Assembly (NCBI GenBank): GCA_964484135.1
Contig: CAZAEL010000003.1
Span: 1 to 64,000 of the forward strand
DNA length: 64,000 nt
Origin: CAZAEL01 sp964484135
GTDB lineage: Bacteria > Elusimicrobiota > Elusimicrobia > FEN-1173
Reading direction: 5' to 3'
In this document: positions 1-9,000 of the stretch, one piece after another
Numbering within the stretch: position 1 is the stretch's first letter
Layout: each line of letters begins with the position of its first letter
Made by a program: the position numbers and the translations under genes
Notes under the pieces: model-generated
The model's input: only the letters and a program-made list of their open reading frames with translations
Told to the model about the DNA's origin: nothing
Databases searched by the model: none

Positions 1-2
1 CC

Positions 3-3000
3 TTCCAGTTTGACGTGACGGGCGCCGAGGACGTGACCAAGAAATCCCACGCCACCCTGGTCCTGGACACCATCGCCTCCCTGGGGATCTTGCCCAAGGA
101 AATGCTGGATCAGGCGCGGAAGGAAAAGAAGGACGAGGAGGTCCTGCAATTTATCTTCGAGCACTTCCTGGGGCCGGGCAAGGGCATCGCCATCGACATG
201 CACGTGGAGAACATCGCCGCGAACTCCGGTCTGGCGGTCAGCAACCTGATCGCCGTGGGCGTGGCCCTCGCGTTCATGCGCCTCATGGAGCCCACGGAGG
301 AGGCGTTGAAGTCCTTGTCCCTGGAAAAGTCGGAAGACGAGGTGGCGGAGATCACCCTGCGGATGCCGGAAGGGAAGGCCTTCGCGGAGGCGGACGACGA
401 TTTCGACGTCTATGAGGAAGTGCAGATTTCTCCGGACCGGGGTTTTCTCCAGGAAGAGGAGATCCGGACCTACACCGCGCGGGCGGTCGACGGCGTGATT
501 GAATTGGATGTGCCGCTGGAAGACTTGGCCCGGACCGGGGACCAATCCTTGCGCCGCCGCACCGTGAAGGTCAACAAAAAGACCCGCGAGGTGGAGAGCC
601 ATTCGGAGTGGTCCGAGCCGTTCCCTCTGGTCCTGCGTCCGGGCGGGGAGAAGCGGATTTTCTCCGGGGCCCAGGGGGAGGCCGCGGAGGTGTCCTACCG
701 CAAACGCGTGCTCGAGGACACCAGCCATCCGGATTTGGTGGACAGGGCCATCATCAACTCCCAGCACACGCAGAGGAACCTGGGGGCCATGGCCGGCACC
801 CAGGATGACGTGGCCGCGGAGGGGGGAATCAATCTGCTCCTGGCCGGCACCCCTCTGGAGGGGCTGGTGAACGGGCGCTGGGTGAGCTTCGCCGGCGGGG
901 TGGTCCCCAAACGGATCAAGATCAAGCTTTCCGAATGGGCCCGAAAACAATTGAACGAGGGTCTGTATTTCATCCGCGTGGGCATGACCGATCCGGCGGA
1001 AATCGCCCTGGCCGAGGTGAAGGGCACCCACATGTTGAACGCGGAGACGGACGCGGTGGACGCTTGGGGGCAGATCACCCGGGAGTCCATCAAGGCCCTG
1101 CTGCGAGGGGACGTGAAGGCCCTGGGCCGTCTGGCGCTTTCCTCCATCGCCCTCCGGGAAAAAATCTGCCCGTCCTCCATCAATCCGATCGTGATCGAGG
1201 GACTCGAGGGGGTCCTCAAGAAGTGGGGGGGCGTGGGGTTCAGCTACGGCATCACCGGCGCCCGTTCCACCGGGAGCATCGTGGTCTTCGTGCCGCCCAA
1301 CCTGGATCCGGCCCTGAAAAAACAAATCATAGAAGACGTGGAAAACGCCATCAGCTCTTCGGTGGACTCCCGCGGAAAACTTATGCCGGTGGAGGAGCGG
1401 CCCCATCACTACAATTCGTCCGTGTCCCAAAGGGGCGCCACCATCGAGGTCTTCACCCCGGAGGAGATGGCCCGCCGCCGCGAGCGGTTCGTGGATCCCA
1501 TGGCCCGCAAGCTGGCGTCCCGGAAACAAAGCATGCGGACGGAACGGGCCTCCTACACCCCCGAGGACATGGAGGAATTGAAACGGAGATATCACGCGGG
1601 AGAGAGCAACTTGACCTTGATGACGGACGAGGGGATCATGACCCTCTCCCCGGACCTCATGGAAAGGGTTCGTCAGGCGGAGGAAGACGGGCACGTCGTC
1701 ACCATGAAGGATTTGGAGAAATGGAAAAAGGAGACTTTGGAGGAGCTTTTTGAGCCGGTGCGCACCAGCCAAAACCCGCACCTGAGGGGGGTGGTGAGAT
1801 CCCGCCTCCGGGGGAACATGACCGATCTGATGCAGTTGACCAACGAGGAGCAAAGGGCCCTCTTGACCGCCGTGTCCCGCGGCGTCGTGAACTTCATGAT
1901 CAATTACGAGCTGAGGGATTTGAGGAAACTGGCCCGCGCCCTTATGGCCAAGGACGAGGCCGAGGTCGCCCGCATTTTGAAGGATTACGAGGAGGAAAGG
2001 CAGAGGTTATCGGAAGAATTGCGGCTGGCCGAAATCCACTACAAGCAGGAGCCGAAGCACAGCGATAAGTTCCAGGACGCGGAGTTCTGGGAGCTCTTGG
2101 AGGAGGAAAAGGCCGGGCTCCGTCGGGAGATAGAGACGGGACGGGAAGACGGAGAAGACGTGCGGGAAAAGGAGATGCTCCTGGGCCTCCTGGAGCTGGC
2201 CCCCAACCCGGAATATTTGCCGTGGAACCATTTCCTGTACGACATGAGCAGCACTTACAGGGCCAAGTTCGGCCCCAGAATACAGGCCCTGCGAAGATTG
2301 ATGAAGCAAGGCGGCTTCGTGGACTATGTGGCGGCGGGCGGTCTGGGGGGCCGTTTCGGCGGCACCTACGCCAGCAAGGCGCTGGTGCCTTTCCACGCGG
2401 GCGTGGAGACCCTGGATTATCTGGAAATCTCCTTGCGCCGTTACGCGGCTTTTTGCGAGCAATTCCCGGACAAGCGGGAAGGCATCTATCAGGTGCTCTT
2501 CAGCGCTTTTTCCGAGGACGCCATCCTGGCCGTGCTGGACCGGTTGCGGAAAAAGGCCGGGGTGGAGCACCTGGCCAAGGCCAGGCAGGGCATGAATCCC
2601 GTGTTCTTCCCCACGAGACAGGAGTTGTTGCGGGAGGCGGACCTCAAAAAGGCGGGCAAGACCGCGGAGCAGGCGGCCCAGGTGGACTTGGAGTACGGCC
2701 GCATGATAGAGGTGGCGGAGGCCGCCCTGGAAGCCTACCGGGAACTTGAAAGACGGAAAGGGAATCCCGATGCGGACAAGATTCAGCGGGCGCCTTTCGA
2801 CCGCACGGGCATCAACCCCTTGAACGCGTTCGCTCCCACGGGGACGGCGGGTTCCCTGGAAGGCATGTTCCTCAGCGACGAGGAGCTCTACACCGTGGCC
2901 AGCCTCCGCAAAATGGGGTATGAGATCGCCTATACGGACGAACAGCTTCGGGAGTTCGGGATCGAGGAGGACACGCCCTTGCCCCTGGCCAAGGCGGCGT

Positions 3001-6000
3001 TGATCGCGGAGGGGCTTTCGGTGGTCATGGTGCAGAACGTGTCCAGCCGCGCCCCCGTCAACCCCATGGCCGTGGCGGACGCGGCCCATGATTTTGAGCA
3101 ACACCCGGACCGCATCGCCCTGATGCAGGTCGTGAACGTGGCCGGCGGCGAGGACGCGGGCGGCCACGTGGTGGTGAAAAAAGAGACCGGCGCCATCACC
3201 ACGCTGGAGGGCAGCCTGTCCAAATTCGGGGAAAGGGCCTTTTTGCAAAACGATTGGACCACCATGGCCACGGGGACCGTGTTCCTGAACGCCAAGCAGC
3301 TTTATCGGATTCTCGGTTACGCCTCCCCGGAGGACTTCCTCCGCGCCACCCCGGAGCAGCGCCGGGAGGTCATGGCCCGCAAGATGAACCACGAATGGCC
3401 GCACATCATCCAGATGAAACCCAAGAAAGAGGAGACCATCGGGCAGACCTGGAACCATCAGGTGGAACAGCAGGAAGTCGTCTTCAACATGGTTCTGGAA
3501 TACCTGCAGCAGCAGATGGGGCCGGGGGTGGTCCGTCTCCAGGAGGTCACGGCCCGGGCCAACTTCATGGATGAAAAAGACATGGAACAGCTCGTGCGGC
3601 GCCTCCAGCAGCAGGCCAGCTATCGGACGGGCGCGGGCCAGCGGGTGCCTCTGTGGGATCAGACGGAGGAAGAGGTGCGGGACGAGGAGGCTCTGGCCGA
3701 CCAGGCGGGGAAGGAGTGGGCCGCCATCTACGCGGAATATGGGCTGATACAGCAATCCGGCGCCGTTCTGAATTCCCTGAGCCCGGGCGCCTACAACGAT
3801 TATACCGCCGGCCATCTGCTGGACGAAGCCGCGGCGCACCGACGGCCCTTCCTGGGCCAGCCGGGGCCAGCGAACTTGGCCGGCCTGGCCGACAAGATGT
3901 GGGAAAAATTCCACGGGTACCGCGATCTCTCAAGGGACATGTTCTCCCTTTCCCCGGCCGCGAAAAAAGAGGAAATGAAGGAATTGGCAGGGCTGATCAT
4001 CAGGACCGAAACCCTGTTGTCGAAAGCCACGGGAGAAGAAAAGCAGGTCCTGGAGGCCGTCCGGGACGAGTTGGTGGCCCTCTTCGATCAGGTGGCCGAG
4101 GCCTATCTGGTGAGGGATCTCGGCATGGACCTGCCCATGGTTTCCTCTTCCCGGAGGACCACCGCTTTGATCGACAAGGACAACACCATCGGCGCCCCGG
4201 CGGAGGCCCTGAACCCGCAGCAGGCCCGGGACATCCTGGGCTACCTGCTGGAGGGAATGAACATTTACATTCTCACCGGCGCTTCGGCCCAGGAGGCCTG
4301 GGAGAACGTGTTCGTGCCCATCCTGGCGGAGCTTGACCGGCGGGACGACATCCCTCCCCTCATCAAGGCCCTGGCCATCGAACGATTGCAAATGATGGCC
4401 AACGACGGAGGCTCCGTGGTGGCCGCCACGCTTGACAAAGCCAGCGGGACCTTCGTCCCCAAGCCCTTGGTGCCCAACCTGATCTACCGGGACGGCCGAT
4501 GGGTGCCTTTGAAGGACATCGCGGGCGACAGGGCCAATCGGGCCAGGGTCTGGGACGTCAGCGTGCAGCAGTATCTCCTCCAGCTTTTCCGCGAAAAACG
4601 GTTTGCCGAGCACCTCGGGGTCACCGACGACAATCGCGCCGAGTTCGAGGCGTTCGTCCTGAGCCTGCATCTCTCCCCGGACGATATCGACGACATGATG
4701 TCCATGGACCCCCTGAAGTTCCAAACGGTGCGCCATTCCATGTCCTGGGCCCTGGAACGGATGCTGAAGAACGCCCCCGCCGGCCCCTTCGCGGACAAAT
4801 TCAACGCCATTTTCCAGCAGAGAGCCTCCACCCTCATGAAGTTGAACCGCGTCTTCGAAGGGGAAAACCGCGCCATCATCGATGAGCTTGTCGAAGAGGT
4901 TTACGACCACGAGCAGGCGCCGCCGTCCCTGGAGATGTCCGCGGAGGAGCGCCGCAAAGACGTGGTGTTCACCGCGGAACAGGAAATCATGGCCGCCCTC
5001 ATGCTCCTTCACTACAAGGAAAGCGCGGGCGTGTTCGGTTCCGTCTCCGGCGACGAGATGGACAAAAAGAAGCACATCCGTCAGATCGCGCCCCTGGCGG
5101 AATTGATTTTGAAGCGGGTTTTCTGGACCAACGTCAGCAACGGCATTGACAAGGCTTTCGTGGACTTGAAAAAAGAAGGGCGCTTCAATTATCAGGACGA
5201 TCAGGGGCCGGTGGCCCATGCCGTAAGGGCCGGGCCCGGATACTTCAACTTGGTTCTCGCCAGCGCCTCCAAGCCCAATTTCGTGGAAGGCATGCTGCAG
5301 TCCTTCGTGACCTTCCGGAACACCGTGGTGATCATGGGCGACAGCATCACGGACCAGGGCAAGTTCCCGGCCGTGTTCTCCGCCCCGCTCCCTTCCGGCA
5401 TGACGGCCAAACAGAGAAGGGCCCTCCAAAACATCGAAAGAAAGAAAATCAAGCTTTCCGAAAAAGACGGCGTCCTGACCTTTGAATTCGAAGGGCACAT
5501 GACGGCCCAGACCTATGAGCGCCTGAAGAGGTTCTCCGTCGGCGGCCCCGACGTCCAGAGCCGATGGCTTGCCGCGCTGGAGAAAATGTACGGCGCCTCC
5601 CGGGCCATGTACCAGGAGCGGATCGTGCTGCGGGTCCTCCTGGGCGGATTGATCGAGATGAACACCCTGGAGCGGGCCAAGCGCATGGCCGAGGGGCTCC
5701 TCCGCACCATTTACTACAACGCCCGACTCAACATCATGCGGAACGGGTTCGAGGGTTTGCGCTGGGGCCCCACCGCGTTCTACCCCATCATGCGGTCGAT
5801 CATCGACGTGTCGAAGGGGCGGTACGCCTTCCGTTGGGAGGGGGATTGGGAGCAAAACCGCGACCGGTATGCCCGCCGCATGATCACGTGGCTGAACCAG
5901 CACAAGACGGAAGGCTTCCTCTTCGTGCGCCCGCGGAAACTGAAAAAAGTGGACGACCCCTGGAGGAACGAAAAGAGCCGGGCCGCAAGGCTGGCCGAGG

Positions 6001-9000
6001 CCCTTCGTTCCGTCCTCCGCGGAGACGCGGCTTCCGCCGCGGAATTCGAAAAGGGAGGATACGGAAAAAAAGGCTACGGCGTGAAGGCCGGGAGCGCGGT
6101 GGACGGTTCTTTCGCCCTGGAGGGGGAGGAGGGGTATTTCACCGAGCGGGGCCGGGAGGTCTTCCTGAAGACGGTGGAAAGCATGCGGGCCTTTTTCCAG
6201 AGGAGGGAACAGCGCCTCGGCAAACCGATCAAGCTGGTCATCAAACCGGGCATCGGCGGTCAGCACACCCCCTTCCAGGGCATTGCGGGCGCCTTTGAGG
6301 TGATAGATCCGGCCACGGGCAAGGTGGTGGGGGAGTACGAGCTCGGCAAAGACTACGGCCGGTCCCTGGCGGAGTTGTTGAAACGGCACGGCGCCGATTG
6401 GGACCAGGTGGCGGTCATCCCCAGTTCCAAGTCCGGTTCCACGGACGAAACCATGCTGATCTTCGAAGACGTCCTTTACGCTTTGCTGTTGAACGTGGCG
6501 GAATCCCGACAGGCGGGGACGGGGAAGGCTTTCGCCGATCTGGTTTTCGACGTTTTGAACGAGGTGAATTTCAGGGACGGACAGGAACGGTCCGGCAAGG
6601 ACCTCTTCAAGGTGGACAGGGAACGCTTCGGCACGGACAGCCTGTTGGAGTTGATTCAGCAGCGGGCCCGGGAAAAGGGTCTCGGCCTGGAGGCGTCCCA
6701 GGTCAAGGACGTCCTCGGCACGGTCCTGGGCAACATGTTCTTTGAGACCACGGACCGTCCGTCGGAAAGCCGGCTTTCCGCTTTCGTGCGCAACTCGGGG
6801 CTGGACAAGGCCCTGGGGGAGGACGCGCCGGGGTTCGGCGCCATGTTCGACAACGTGGGCGGACGCTGGACCGCGGACCTGCACATGATGACGTTCCTGG
6901 CGCGGCAGGGCACGCCGGAACAGGCGGAGGCTTATTGGGCCGCGCGGGAACGGGGGATGCGCCGGGTCCGCGAGGGGACCCATTTGGGCAACCGGCTGGG
7001 AGACATGGTTTTGGATCAGGGCGTCACCGATATCGCCCTGGTGGTGCCGGACGAGCTTTTCTGGTTCGGCAAGTCCATCGAGCAGAATTTCAATGAAAGC
7101 GTCTGGCAGAACGGTTTCGCCAACCTGGTGGCCATCAAAGCCTCCCAATGGGAGGCCCAGAAGGACAATTACGCCCACCGTCCCGGGCATCTGGTCATTA
7201 ACCTCTCGGACGAGGACATGGACGGTTCCGTCCGGTCCGTGGAGGTGGCGGCGCCCAAGATCAAGGAAGGGGCCGACGTCGAGGAGGTCCTGCTGGGTTT
7301 CGCGGAGTTGACCACCACTTTCTATGGCATGACCAATACCGTGGGGAACCGGCTCTTGGTTCGGGCGCTGGACGCGGCCCGGCGCATCGCGGCCCAGGGC
7401 GATTACGCGGCGGTGGCGGCCCTGGTCGCGGTGGAGGGGGCCAAACCCGAGGAGATTCAGAGGACGGAGGCCGACCTCCGGCGGAGATATCCCGCGCCGG
7501 CGGCCCTGGCCGAGGCGTTTTCCGTCGATGTCCTCGATCTCAACGACCTGGACCACCCGGCCACGCGGATTGTGCAGAAGAACCTGTTCCTGCGCCAACC
7601 CTACGTGGAGCTGGGCAAGGGCCTTCTGGAGGAAACGCTCAAGACGGCGCAGAAGGAGAAAACCCTGGAGGCGGATTTGTCGCGGATTCAATCCCAGGCT
7701 TCGGAAGGCCGGGGAGAGACCAACGTCCCGGGCCTGCGGATGCCCGCCGACGGTGTCAGGGACATGAAGGTCCTGGCGGACCTGATCCGCCAGGCCGCGG
7801 ACCACGCCCGGGAGACGGGCCGCAAGTTCGTGCCCTTCATCTATCTGGAGGGGGAAAAGTTCCAGGAACTCAGGGATGCCTTGACCCGGATGGGGTACGA
7901 ATGGGTCCTGCAGGGGACCGGGGACCAGCACATCAGTTATCAGCAGGTCCTGGCCCAGCCACAGAAGTACCTGCCTTTCATCATTTCCATGGTGCCGCCC
8001 GCGGACGTGACCCCGGGCCGGCCGGCCATCGGTTTCGCCAAAGGATACCTCCACAACGTCAGCCCCCATGTGGTGCGGGACTTTTTCGCCCATGCTTCTT
8101 ACCGGGCCCTCACGGAACTCAGGGCCGCGCAGGGGGGGCGGGGCGTTTTCCTGCGTTTGTCCGACACGCCGGAGAACGTGCAAATGATAAAGGACGCGGC
8201 CAAAGAGGCTTCGCCCGCGCCTTTGGCCGGCGCCTGGCACGCGGGCGAGGTGGCGGAGCTCTTGGCGCGGGAAGTGCTGCCCAGGGCCGGCCGCGCCACG
8301 CTGGCCCTGACCACCCTGGGCCTGTCGGAAATCCTCGCGCTGCTCCGGGACGTGGAACGGGGCGTGAGCGGGGCCGAGGACCGTTTGCTGGGCGAGATTC
8401 AAAAACTGCCCGAGAACGTCCAGTTCCTGCTCCTGCACAACGTGGCCCTGGCCCACACCGTCAAATTGAGCGGCGCTTCCGAACAGGGTTTGCGGGACAA
8501 AATTTCGGAGGTGGCCGGCAGGATGGGCGCCACGGTCGGCTCCGTCCAGAGGGAGGGAGACGCCCTCCTGGTGACGCTCGATCGCGATGGGCGGGCCGCG
8601 TCCGTCCGGATTTCCCTTTCGGACGTGCCTTCCTTCTTCGAACGCACGGACTTGCACGCTTTGGGCACCATCCGCGGCCCCACGGATCAGGACCCGTCTT
8701 ACTATGGAATGACCCTCCAAGCGGCCCTGTTCGACCGCCGCCTCAATTCCGCCGATGATTTCTCCAATCTCGAAGACGTCCTTGAACATGAATTCCGCGA
8801 AATTTTCATCTGGACTCAAGATCCCAACATGGGGCCGGAGCAGGCCCATCAAGCCGCTATGTCCGAGCAAGACGCGGGGGCGCCGGCCCGGATCGAGGCG
8901 GCCTTGGACGAACTGGTCGAGAGGCAGGGTCAGGCCCCGGGGTGGGTCCATCTCCAGGGATTCGTAAACAGGGAGCTGTGGGGCCGGTTCTTCCAGAACC

